A DNA stretch of 64,000 nt, taken from positions 112,824-176,823 of the forward strand of contig NZ_SUTM01000001.1 of NCBI RefSeq assembly GCF_015062935.1. The letters run 5' to 3'. Both the position numbers and the translations under genes were made by a program. The stretch is from Methanobrevibacter sp. (GTDB taxonomy: Archaea; Methanobacteriota; Methanobacteria; Methanobacteriales; Methanobacteriaceae). Of the stretch, positions 28,639 to 36,950 are shown one piece after another. The notes beneath the pieces are model-generated. The model searched no databases, had not been told where the DNA came from, and saw only the letters and a list, made by a program, of their open reading frames with translations. The first letter of the stretch is position 1. Every line of letters begins with the position of its first letter.

Positions 28639-29283
28639 ATTATTAAAGGAAAAAAAGTTTTAATAAGTTTGGGCGGAACTTATGAACCTATTGATTCTGT
28701 AAGGGGAATTACCAATAAATCCTCTGGAAAAATGGGTTTGGAGCTTGCAAAAGAAGCTTACATTAGAGGTGCTGATTTAAAATTAGTTGTAGCTAATGTC
28801 AGTGTTGAAATTCCTTCTGTTTTTGATGTTGTTCATGTGGAAACAAGTAGTGAGATGAATGATGTTATTCTAGATTTAATTTCAGATTATGATATATTCA
28901 TTTCCACCGCTGCCGTGTCCGATTTTGAATTCAGACAAAAATCTGATAAAAAGATTGATTCCAGCAGTTCTTTATATTTGTATCTTGAACCTACAACAAA
29001 GATTATACGTCAAATTAAAACAATCAATCCAGATATTTTCCTAGTTGGGTTTAAAGCTGAATTCAACATATCTCGTGATGATATTATTGCCTGTGCAAGA
29101 AAACAGATTAATGATGCGGGCACAGACTTGGTAATTGCTAATGATATATCAAAGGATAACTGTCATTTTGGATCTGACAATAATGAGGTTTTGATTGTTG
29201 ATGAGGATGTGTTGGCTGTTCCTTTGGCATCAAAAAAAGAGATTGCTAAAACTATTTTGGATGTAATTTCTAAAAAAATATAG
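28639..29283 (+). CDS. coaBC: Phosphopantothenate-cysteine ligase part of a split CoaBC
   Basis: C-terminal half: it joins phosphopantothenate and cysteine using CTP (or ATP). LGGTYEPIDSVRGITNKSSGKMGLELAKEA is the nucleotide-binding start; AAVSDF and LVGFKAEF are the conserved later motifs. The frame is open from 28600 but has no ATG, GTG or TTG before TTG 28669, which would delete the first strand. If it is a separate gene, ATT at 28639 or 28642 follows AAGGA (28629-28633) at normal distance. The coordinate given is one of these, so it is uncertain. Confidence 0.8.
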   Translation: MIKGKKVLISLGGTYEPIDSVRGITNKSSGKMGLELAKEAYIRGADLKLVVANVSVEIPSVFDVVHVETSSEMNDVILDLISDYDIFISTAAVSDFEFRQKSDKKIDSSSSLYLYLEPTTKIIRQIKTINPDIFLVGFKAEFNISRDDIIACARKQINDAGTDLVIANDISKDNCHFGSDNNEVLIVDEDVLAVPLASKKEIAKTILDVISKKI

Positions 29284-29936
29284 TTTAATATATATCAGTC
29301 ACTAATTATTTTATATTTTTATTTCATATTATCAAGATATTAATGTAATCTTAATTTATTTTCATAGTTGGATTAATTTCTTATATTTTATTTTTATCTA
29401 AATTTAATTAAAATGGTGCTTGATTCACGTGAAGATTCTCCTAATCTAAAAAAAATTTAAGCATACCTAAATTAGATTATATGGTTTTTAATTTTAGTGT
29501 ATTTCTATTTATAAATTTGATTTTTCCAATATGTTTTCATGTCAGGTTCAATATTGTTTTAAATTTATATTTTTTAATCAATTATTTTTTTAGTCAGATA
29601 GGTATATTATTATTAAAAATTAAGCATTTTTTAGTAATACTTTTTCGAATAAAATAAGTAAATCAATCTTTTAAAATTTTTCATCAAAAAACAGTTATTT
29701 CAATAAAATAAGTTCATGCCTTTAGGCTTTAGTTAAATGGAGTGATTAATAGAGTGAATCCACCTAAAGGACGTTTCAATGAACTTTTATTTTATTTGCA
29801 TTAGCATATTTTATATTTTATTTCATAGTATAAAAAGCTATTGGAGTAATACTTTTTAGTGTTTTTTGTAGTAATTTTTTATATTTCTTATATCTATTTT
29901 TTTGCTTAAATTTCACTCAAAAATTCTTATTTTTTT
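29284..29936. other. Long AT-rich gap between coaBC and flpA
   Basis: No credible ORF in 653 bp. Two things stand out. At 29456-29471 is TTTAAGCATACCTAAA, two mismatches from the perfect palindrome at 2438, framed by the 8-bp arms TAATCTAA (29442-29449) and TTAGATTA (29472-29479). At 29702-29796 is a long inverted repeat. The rest is featureless AT-rich sequence. Confidence 0.5.
29702..29796. repeat. Multi-part inverted repeat, candidate structured RNA or small mobile remnant
   Basis: Nested perfect arms: AATAAAAT (29702-29709) with ATTTTATT (29789-29796); AAGTTCAT (29710-29717) with ATGAACTT (29779-29786); CCTTTAGG (29719-29726) with CCTAAAGG (29763-29770); and TGGA (29738-29741) with TCCA (29759-29762). 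The third and second stems are separated by an asymmetric internal loop (1 nt against 8 nt). The centre is clearly richer in G and C than its flanks, as archaeal ncRNAs in AT-rich genomes often are. No box C/D (TGATGA, CTGA) or 3' ACA is seen. The strand cannot be fixed. Confidence 0.4.
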
Positions 29937-30578
29937 TTAAAAATTTTTTTCTACTAACAATGCAATATGGTCTTTTTCGTATGGTTCCAGTTTTACTTTT
30001 TCTATAATCTTAAAACCTTTCTCTTTCAATTTCTTCTCTTGTTCCTTAAAAATCTTTTTAGGCTTTTGTACTACATCAATACTTCTAGCTTTTATCATCA
30101 AAAGGCCAACACCATCATCTTTCGCAAATAAATTCATATTTTTCATAAACAATTCACTTTGTGTTGGTTGGGCGACATCACAGTACACTAAATCAGCTTT
30201 TTCGACAATGTTCAAGTATTCTTTGGGTTTGGTTGCATCACCTAAAATCGGAGCAATATTAAGCCTTTGGTGTGAAAGGCGAACTAATTTTTTTGCTGTA
30301 GTGGGTGAAAATTCCACGGCATATATTCTTCCATTGATTGCAATGTCAGAAATATGTGAAACTGTAGTTCCGGTTGATGCACCTAGGTAGAGAACTTTTG
30401 AAGTGTCCAGAATCTCTAAATTTTTTAAACCGTTTAAAAAAGCGGCTGCTAATTTTGAACGTCTTGGATTCCATATTCTATATTCTGCATCTTCCATTAT
30501 TAGTTCTTCTCCATAAACTGAAATTCCAGGAGTTAAATTTTTTGTGGCGATATTTCCATCTTTAAAATAAACATTCAT
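29937..30578 (-). CDS. flpA: Fibrillarin, box C/D RNP 2'-O-methyltransferase
   Basis: A 213-residue class I methyltransferase that methylates ribose 2'-OH groups of rRNA and tRNA as guided by box C/D sRNAs. GEELIMEDAEYRIWNPRRSKLAAA is the N-terminal fibrillarin signature, VLYLGASTGTTVSHISDI the SAM-binding motif, and YCDVAQPTQ and MIKARSID carry catalytic residues. It lies 3 bp after the nop5 stop, an operon that supplies two of the three box C/D proteins. Confidence 0.96.
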   Translation of the reverse strand: MNVYFKDGNIATKNLTPGISVYGEELIMEDAEYRIWNPRRSKLAAAFLNGLKNLEILDTSKVLYLGASTGTTVSHISDIAINGRIYAVEFSPTTAKKLVRLSHQRLNIAPILGDATKPKEYLNIVEKADLVYCDVAQPTQSELFMKNMNLFAKDDGVGLLMIKARSIDVVQKPKKIFKEQEKKLKEKGFKIIEKVKLEPYEKDHIALLVEKNF

Positions 30579-30581
30579 GCT

Positions 30582-31733
30582 TTATCTCCTTTTATTTCTT
30601 TTTTTAGATTTTCTCTTTTTATTTTTTGATTTGCCTTTCTCTTCTTTTCTTTTTTTAGTAGTTTTGGTTGGGAATGGATTGTTTTTCTCAATTTCCTCTA
30701 CTTTTTCAATAAAATCTTCAAATGCTTTTTCATCAAATGTTTTTGTAAAAACATCTCTTCTAACAGCTAGTGATATTTTGCCAGCCAGCATTCTGGCGAT
30801 TTTTCCACGATTCCACCATTTAGCGCCCCTAACTTGGGGATGCTGGTAAATCAATCCGTATTTCGGAGGCTTGTCTCCACTTTTTAAATGTCTAAAAAGA
30901 GCTTTTTCAGCACCCATTATCTGAACAGTACTTGAAGGATATGTTGCCAGACGTTTAAGGCCACCTGCATGTGAAATCAATTTAGCTCCAAGTGATGATC
31001 CTACTATTAGTTTTAAATTAGGCGCAATGGATTCCATTTTTTCGTCAATGTATTCTTCAATGTCCTTTCTTGTCTGTTGGAGTTCAAAAATGGAATTGGC
31101 ATATTTGTTCATTATATCCAGGTCTTGCGGATTAATGTCTTCATCTAAATCTAGGGAATTGTCCGGAAATGCTTCAGGTTTGGCTTCCATGATCTTTTCT
31201 TTTGATTTGTTCTGTGAAATCAATCTGATATAAGTCTCATTATTTTTAATTATTTCCATTTCCGGGAAATATAATGCGTACCATTCCCTGATTCTTTCAA
31301 TCAATTTTGAAATTGTTTCATCTATTTCATCAATTGAATTAATAGCTTGAATTAAATGTTTGTCTTCGCTTGCAGATTCTTTTTTAATTTTATAAATAGC
31401 TAGTCTTTGATAAATGTCGGTAATTTCTTTATTATCTAAACCAAATTTATCATAATTATTTCGCAGATATTCTCCACCCTGGTTTGGATTCTGTATAGTG
31501 ATTTTATCATTTGAATAATCAGATAATCTTTTATTAGACTCGATTATTATTTCATCATAATCATTTGAAACTTCTTCAATTATATCAAGTTCTTCAGCTA
31601 CAATTTGTTTTTCTGAAATCTGGGCTAATCTATTTATTATTTCCTCTTCTGGGAATAGTTTTTCACAAATTAGCTCATTTTTACTATTAAAAGCTAAAAA
31701 TCCTTTAATTGAGTAAGTTATATAAGCTTGCAT
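30582..31733 (-). CDS. Nop5/Nop56-Nop58 family box C/D RNP scaffold protein
   Basis: A 383-residue protein that bridges L7Ae-bound sRNA and fibrillarin. The N-terminal domain (1-120) binds fibrillarin, a coiled coil follows (about 130-225), and the Nop domain is shown by LKLIVGSSLGAKLISHAGGLKRLATYPSSTVQIMGAEKALFRHL, then PKYGLIYQHPQVRGAKWWNRGKIARMLAGKI. The Lys/Arg-rich tail (about 355-383) is typical. Immediately upstream of flpA, so the two are made together. Confidence 0.96.
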   Translation of the reverse strand: MQAYITYSIKGFLAFNSKNELICEKLFPEEEIINRLAQISEKQIVAEELDIIEEVSNDYDEIIIESNKRLSDYSNDKITIQNPNQGGEYLRNNYDKFGLDNKEITDIYQRLAIYKIKKESASEDKHLIQAINSIDEIDETISKLIERIREWYALYFPEMEIIKNNETYIRLISQNKSKEKIMEAKPEAFPDNSLDLDEDINPQDLDIMNKYANSIFELQQTRKDIEEYIDEKMESIAPNLKLIVGSSLGAKLISHAGGLKRLATYPSSTVQIMGAEKALFRHLKSGDKPPKYGLIYQHPQVRGAKWWNRGKIARMLAGKISLAVRRDVFTKTFDEKAFEDFIEKVEEIEKNNPFPTKTTKKRKEEKGKSKNKKRKSKKRNKRR

Positions 31734-31836
31734 GAAATAAAATATTTTTTTTATTTTTAATAAATATTATGAAAAGATTTAATTTATTTAAAATTTAAAT
31801 TAAATTATAGAATTTTCTATTTTTGGAATTGTTATT

Positions 31837-32376
31837 ATGTCAAAACAAAGTTTTAGAGATTTAAAAAATGAAATTGAACTTAAAAATGCAGAGATTGATG
31901 AACTTTCAATGGAACTTCAAGACAAGACTGAGCAGATTAACAAGTTAAAATTATATTCCACCAAACTGAAATATGAAAATAAAAATTTGGAGGATAAGCT
32001 GGATACAAAAATTGATTATGACAAGGCTAGAATGAATGAACTGGATGATTTGTCTGAAAAATTAAAGGAAAAGGATTTGATTATTGAAGACAAGCAGGAT
32101 CAGGTAAAGTACTTGAGGTCATTGATTGATGATTACAAGGAGCAAGTAAGGTCAAATACTGAAAATTTGGAAGTGCAACTTAGAAAAATCTCAAAAACAT
32201 ATGAAAAATTGCTCGAGCAAAAGGACATGATAATAGAAAAACAAGATGAACAGATTTCTAATTTAATTAAATCCAATGAAGAAATTATTAAATCTAATAA
32301 AACTAATGTTATTAGCTTGAAATTACAAAATGAAAAATATCAAGATATTATTGATGAATTAACAAAAACTAATTAA
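31837..32376 (+). CDS. Coiled-coil protein of unknown function
   Basis: A 179-residue, highly charged protein that is almost entirely predicted coiled coil (heptads from about residue 5 to 175, for example LKNEIELKNAEIDELSMELQDKTEQI). No cysteines, no membrane segment, no known domain. It is divergent from nop5 and lies 24 bp before pyrD, so it may be transcribed with pyrD. A structural role is a guess. Confidence 0.6.
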   Translation: MSKQSFRDLKNEIELKNAEIDELSMELQDKTEQINKLKLYSTKLKYENKNLEDKLDTKIDYDKARMNELDDLSEKLKEKDLIIEDKQDQVKYLRSLIDDYKEQVRSNTENLEVQLRKISKTYEKLLEQKDMIIEKQDEQISNLIKSNEEIIKSNKTNVISLKLQNEKYQDIIDELTKTN

Positions 32377-32400
32377 ATAATTAATTACAAAGTTGATATT

Positions 32401-33312
32401 ATGTTGAAAACAAATATTTGCGGGGTAGAATTTAGAAATCCATTAATGTTGGCTGCAGGTATTATGGGAAGTAATGCTTCATCTATGAATTGGATTTTAA
32501 AGTCAGGTGCTGGAGGTGTAGTAAGTAAATCATTCTCTTTAAATCCACATCCTGGTTATCCAAATCCTACAACTGTTGCCGTTGATGGAGGAATCTTAAA
32601 TGCAATCGGTCTTTCAAATCCTGGAGTTGAAAACTTCAAAGAGGAGTTAAAAAAGATTGAAAGAGATGATAATGTTGTAATAGCTTCAATTTATGGAGCT
32701 ACACCTGATGAATTTTCCACACTGGTTGGTGAAGTTCAGGAATATGTTGACATGATAGAATTGAACATTTCATGTCCTCATGCGATGGAAGGTTATGGGG
32801 CCTCTATTGGTCAGGACTGTAATCTGTCCCATACAATCGTATCCGCTTCAAAGGATGCTGCAGATGTTCCGATTATTGCAAAGTTAACTCCTAATGTCAC
32901 TGATATTACTGAAATTGCTAAAACCTGTGAAGATGCAGGGGCTGACGCTTTGTCTTTAATCAATACATTGGGTCCGGGTATGAAAATCAATATTGATGTT
33001 GCAAGACCGGTTTTATTCCATAAATCAGGTGGAATGAGTGGCCGTGCAATAAAACCGATTGCAGTGAGCAATGTTTATTCAGTTTATGAAGCTGTTGACA
33101 TTCCATTAATAGGTGTTGGTGGAATATACACTTTTGAAGATGTAGTCGAATTTATTTTTGCAGGTGCAAAGGCAGTTCAGATAGGAACAGCAATCATGGA
33201 TGAAGGTGTTGAGGTATTCAGCACAATCAATGAGGGATTGGAAAAGTTCATGGCTGAAAAAGGATATTCATCCATTGATGAGATGGTAGGTCTCGCACAC
33301 AGGGAGTTGTAA
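32401..33312 (+). CDS. pyrD: Dihydroorotate dehydrogenase, catalytic subunit (class 1B)
   Basis: Oxidises dihydroorotate to orotate in pyrimidine synthesis. The 303 residues include NPLMLAAGIMGSN, the substrate loop MIELNISCPHAMEGYG with the class 1 catalytic Cys, IAKLTPNVTDI, LSLINTLG and GVGGIYTFEDVVEFIFAGAKAVQIGTA for FMN binding. The class 1B assignment comes from the next gene, pyrK, 2 bp downstream. No strong ribosome binding site is visible at this ATG. Confidence 0.95.
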   Translation: MLKTNICGVEFRNPLMLAAGIMGSNASSMNWILKSGAGGVVSKSFSLNPHPGYPNPTTVAVDGGILNAIGLSNPGVENFKEELKKIERDDNVVIASIYGATPDEFSTLVGEVQEYVDMIELNISCPHAMEGYGASIGQDCNLSHTIVSASKDAADVPIIAKLTPNVTDITEIAKTCEDAGADALSLINTLGPGMKINIDVARPVLFHKSGGMSGRAIKPIAVSNVYSVYEAVDIPLIGVGGIYTFEDVVEFIFAGAKAVQIGTAIMDEGVEVFSTINEGLEKFMAEKGYSSIDEMVGLAHREL

Positions 33313-33314
33313 AC

Positions 33315-34115
33315 ATGATTAATGAACCGAAAATTGTTGAAATAACAGAAATTATTGAAGAAACTCCTACAATTAAAACTTTTAAATTTGATTGGGATAT
33401 GGAGAAATTAGGTCGTCCAAATCCTGGTGAATTTGTTATGGTCTGGAACTTTAAAAATGAAAAGCCAATGTCCATTTCTCAAATTAATGATAATCAGTTG
33501 GCAATCAGTGTAAAAAATATTGGTGAGTTCACCTCTCAGTTACATGGCCTTGAAGTGGGTGATGAGATAGGTGTCAGAGGCAGTTACGGTAACGGTTTTA
33601 ATAATTCTTTAGAGGGTAAAAAGATTTTAGTTATTGGTGGTGGAGTTGGAATGGCTCCAATTGCTTCAATAACCTCTGATTTATTGAAAAAGGACAATGA
33701 TGTCGATGTTGTCGCAGCTGCAGTAACAAAGGATGAACTGCTGTTTACAGATTATCTGGAAAATCTTGGTGCAACCATTTATCCATGTACTGATGATGGA
33801 AGTTTCGGATTTAAAGGATTTGCAACAGATTGTACTGTAAGTTTACTTGAAGATGCGACTTATGATTATGCATTTGTTTGCGGACCTGAAATAATGATGA
33901 AAGGTATCTTTGATATTCTTGAAGATGCATCAATACCTGCCCAATATTCTCTTGAAAGATATATGAAATGCGCACTGGGAGTGTGTGGTCAATGTTGCGT
34001 TGACGGTGAAGGTTGGAGAATCTGTGTAGAGGGTCCCGTTTTTGAAAATGATAAAATTTATCAAATAACTGAATTCGGAAAATACAGAAGAGATGCTTCT
34101 GGCGTAAAATACTAA
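33315..34115 (+). CDS. pyrK: Dihydroorotate dehydrogenase, electron-transfer subunit
   Basis: A 266-residue FAD and [2Fe-2S] protein that passes electrons from PyrD to NAD. Domains in order: FAD-binding barrel (1-95, with NPGEFVMVWNF and EKPMSIS), a Rossmann NAD domain (KKILVIGGGVGMAPIASI), and a C-terminal cluster loop with CALGVCGQC and a last Cys in EGWRICVEGPVF. GGAGTTG overlaps the pyrD stop and serves as its ribosome binding site. Confidence 0.93.
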   Translation: MINEPKIVEITEIIEETPTIKTFKFDWDMEKLGRPNPGEFVMVWNFKNEKPMSISQINDNQLAISVKNIGEFTSQLHGLEVGDEIGVRGSYGNGFNNSLEGKKILVIGGGVGMAPIASITSDLLKKDNDVDVVAAAVTKDELLFTDYLENLGATIYPCTDDGSFGFKGFATDCTVSLLEDATYDYAFVCGPEIMMKGIFDILEDASIPAQYSLERYMKCALGVCGQCCVDGEGWRICVEGPVFENDKIYQITEFGKYRRDASGVKY

Positions 34116-34127
34116 TTTAAGGATGAT

Positions 34128-35135
34128 ATGATGGGTGTAGACATTAAGAATTATTTAAATCCTCCAGTCTTGCTGGTAATTTTCTTGGTTATAGTTTCAT
34201 TAATGTTTATATTCCCAGTTTTAAATATGATACTTTTAGGAGCTATTTTAGCTTATCTGGTTAGGCCGGTAGCTCATAAAATTCAATCCAAATTAAAATT
34301 TTCAACAGTTTCGATTTTACTGGCAATGGTTGTTGTTTTAATTCCATTGATACTGCTTGTGGTTTATATTTCCTATGAACTTTCTTCAGTTATAACTACA
34401 TTGATGGCAAGCAACTATTATGCGAATTTAGATCAAATCCTTTCACAATTGCCTGTAGATGTAAACTCTATCAATTCATCAATAAACTCATCATTAAATG
34501 AAATTGCAAAATACCTTTTAGGATATGCCGTTAGTTTTCTAAGCAAATTCCTAAATATCAGTTTGGATTTATTTATTCTGGTATGTTCAGTATTCTATTT
34601 TGCCCGTGACGGTGATAAATGCTTAAATTTCATCAGGGATTTTGTTCCGGAAGACTCTAAAAAGTTTTTTGACAATACCTGCGAGTCAGTTAAAGATGTT
34701 TTAAGAAGCATATTTTATGGACACTTCCTGACCTCAGTAATAATTGGTATTTTCGGATGTATTGGATATTCACTTTTAGGTTATCCGTTCGGAATATTTT
34801 TAGGTGTTTTAACAGGTATTTTACAGTTAATTCCAGTATTTGGGCCTTGGCCAATATACTGGGCATTATTTTTCATCGACATATTTTCAGGAAATTACGT
34901 AAGGGCGGCAGTTGTCTTGCTTTTTGGTTTTTTCTTAAGCACTATAGACATGTATATAAGACCTGCCTTGTCAAGCCATTATGCGGAAATTCATCCGTTA
35001 ATCCTGCTTGTAGGATTCCTGTCAGGTCCTTTGGTATATGGTGTAGTGGGATTCATTGTCGGACCTTTAATTTTAGGAATAACATATACTGTTTTAGATA
35101 ATTATAGAAAGGAATACATTCTTGGAGAGGAGTAA
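34128..35135 (+). CDS. AI-2E family (PerM/UPF0118) membrane transporter
   Basis: A 335-residue protein with about eight membrane helices: paired helices at the N-terminus (VLLVIFLVIVSLMFIFPVLNMILLGAILAYLVRP), a soluble amphipathic region near 95-135, then further helices including GVLTGILQLIPVFGPWPIYW, typical of the family. Members export small molecules or exchange sodium and protons; the substrate here is unknown. Start at the first of two adjacent ATGs after AAGGA. The next gene, polB1, starts directly after the stop. Confidence 0.83.
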   Translation: MMGVDIKNYLNPPVLLVIFLVIVSLMFIFPVLNMILLGAILAYLVRPVAHKIQSKLKFSTVSILLAMVVVLIPLILLVVYISYELSSVITTLMASNYYANLDQILSQLPVDVNSINSSINSSLNEIAKYLLGYAVSFLSKFLNISLDLFILVCSVFYFARDGDKCLNFIRDFVPEDSKKFFDNTCESVKDVLRSIFYGHFLTSVIIGIFGCIGYSLLGYPFGIFLGVLTGILQLIPVFGPWPIYWALFFIDIFSGNYVRAAVVLLFGFFLSTIDMYIRPALSSHYAEIHPLILLVGFLSGPLVYGVVGFIVGPLILGITYTVLDNYRKEYILGEE

Positions 35136-36926
35136 ATGCAAAGAAATGTTGTAATTTTAGATATTGATTATGTAACATTTGAAGATAAACCTGTTATCAG
35201 ATTATTTTCAAAAGACGGCGATAAAAACATAATACTTCTAGATGATACATTTGAACCTTATTTATATGTTGTATCAGATAATATTGAAGAATGTATTCAG
35301 GAAATTAAAGACAATCTTGATGTTGTTAATGCAGAACATGTGATTAAAAAGGATTTTCAAATTGAAAGCGATTTTATAAAAGTTACTTTTAAACATCCTC
35401 AGGAGCTTGCTAAAAACAGGGATAATCTTAGGGATTTGGAAAATGTTATTCAAATAAGGGAGTTTGACATTCCATTCTACAGACGATATCTGATGGATAA
35501 GGATATAATACCAATGACTGAAGTGGTTGCTGTTGGTGAAGAAGTGGAATCATTTCTAAAATTGGATTCTACAAAACAGGATATTACTATTATTAAATTA
35601 ACAGAACCTCTAAAACGTGTGGAGGAATATCCGCAAAATTTCAGAATATTAAGTTTCGATTTGGAAGTGAGAAACCCTCACGGCATGCCGAACTCTGATG
35701 AAGATGAAATAATCATGATTGGTGTTGCAAGTAACTTTGGCATAAATCAGGTTATCTCAACAAAAACCAATTCAGATGACAGGGATGATTTTGTAAATCA
35801 GGTAGACTCTGAACGTGAAATGATTCAGGAGTTTGTAAGGATAATCAAAGACAATAATGTTGATATTATTGTAGGATACAATTCAGATAATTTTGATTTC
35901 CCATATCTTAAGGACAGGGCAAAACTTCTGGGTGTTGATTTGGATATTGGAATGGATGAATCTGATGTGAAGTATATTAGAAGAGGATATGCTAATGCCG
36001 CATCTCTTAAGGGATTGATTCATGTAGATTTATATCTTGTGATGAGACGATATATGTCACTTGAGAGATATACATTGGAAAGGGTTTATTATGAACTGTT
36101 TGGTGAAGAAAAGATTGACGTTCCGGGAGAACAAATTTTTGAATTCTGGGACAATGGCGGAGAGGCGCTTGACAATCTGTTTGACTACTCTCTTGATGAT
36201 GTAGTTTCAACTTTAAAAATAGCTGAACAGACATTGCCGCTTAACCTAGAACTTACTCGTATTATCGGCCAGCCTTTATTTGATGTTTCCCGTATGGCAA
36301 CAGGTCAGCAGGCAGAATGGTTTTTAGTAAAACAGGCATATTTTGATGATGAAGTTGTTCCAAACAAACAGGGATCAAACTTTGCAGATAGGGCAAACGC
36401 AGAGGATAATGAGGGAGGTTATGTTAAAGAACCTGAAACCGGCCTTCATGAAAATTTAGTTCAATTCGACTTTAGAAGCCTATATCCAAGTCTTATTATT
36501 TCAAAAAATATTTCTCCGGATGTAATGGAATTGGGTGATGTGGAAAATGAGGATGAATACAATATTTCCCCCGAACATGGAATCAAATTCAAAAAATCTC
36601 CTCAGGGATTCATTCCATCCGTTATAGATAAAATTTTACAGGAACGTTTTAGAATTAAACGTGAAATGAAAGCATCAAATGACCCTCAGCAAAAAAAGGC
36701 ATTGGATGTACAGCAGCAAGCTATTAAAAGACTTGCAAATACAATGTATGGAATTTATGGTTTTCCCCGTTTCAGATGGTATTCATTTGAATGTGCAAAA
36801 GCGATTACTTCCTGGGGAAGACAATATATTAAATCATCAATAAAAAAAGCAGAAGAATTTGGTTTTTACACAATATATGCTGATACTGATGGTTTTTATG
36901 TGAAATATAAAAAAGAAAAAGAGTAA
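35136..36926 (+). CDS. polB1: DNA polymerase B, large part of a split enzyme (PolB1)
   Basis: A 596-residue family B polymerase fragment. Exonuclease motifs: Exo I SFDLE (D175, E177), Exo II VGYNSDNFDFPYL, Exo III YSLDDV. Polymerase motifs: A FDFRSLYPSLI, B KRLANTMYGIYG, C YADTDG (581-586). It ends ten residues after motif C, without the rest of the palm and the thumb. In Methanothermobacter PolB is known to be split this way, with the C-terminal part encoded elsewhere as PolB2; no such gene is in this window. The stop is followed at once by a hairpin, so it is not a local frameshift. GGAGAGG precedes the ATG. Confidence 0.92.
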   Translation: MQRNVVILDIDYVTFEDKPVIRLFSKDGDKNIILLDDTFEPYLYVVSDNIEECIQEIKDNLDVVNAEHVIKKDFQIESDFIKVTFKHPQELAKNRDNLRDLENVIQIREFDIPFYRRYLMDKDIIPMTEVVAVGEEVESFLKLDSTKQDITIIKLTEPLKRVEEYPQNFRILSFDLEVRNPHGMPNSDEDEIIMIGVASNFGINQVISTKTNSDDRDDFVNQVDSEREMIQEFVRIIKDNNVDIIVGYNSDNFDFPYLKDRAKLLGVDLDIGMDESDVKYIRRGYANAASLKGLIHVDLYLVMRRYMSLERYTLERVYYELFGEEKIDVPGEQIFEFWDNGGEALDNLFDYSLDDVVSTLKIAEQTLPLNLELTRIIGQPLFDVSRMATGQQAEWFLVKQAYFDDEVVPNKQGSNFADRANAEDNEGGYVKEPETGLHENLVQFDFRSLYPSLIISKNISPDVMELGDVENEDEYNISPEHGIKFKKSPQGFIPSVIDKILQERFRIKREMKASNDPQQKKALDVQQQAIKRLANTMYGIYGFPRFRWYSFECAKAITSWGRQYIKSSIKKAEEFGFYTIYADTDGFYVKYKKEKE

Positions 36927-36944
36927 GAGAAATTTAATTCTCTT
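36925..36944 (+). terminator. Terminator after polB1, shared with the convergent adhesin gene
   Basis: 7-bp stem AAGAGAA/TTCTCTT with a 6-nt loop, starting at the polB1 stop codon and followed by TTAATTTTATTTT on the plus strand. Confidence 0.6.
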
Positions 36945-36950
36945 TTAATT

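Noticed and set aside
29702..29796. Box C/D or H/ACA guide RNA
   Set aside because: No TGATGA/CTGA boxes or terminal ACA at the right places on either strand; kept only as an unclassified structure.
36927..36950. A frameshift or truncation of DNA polymerase B with the missing end just downstream
   Set aside because: The stop is directly followed by a terminator and a convergent gene; no thumb-domain sequence follows in any frame. The known lineage-specific split explains it.
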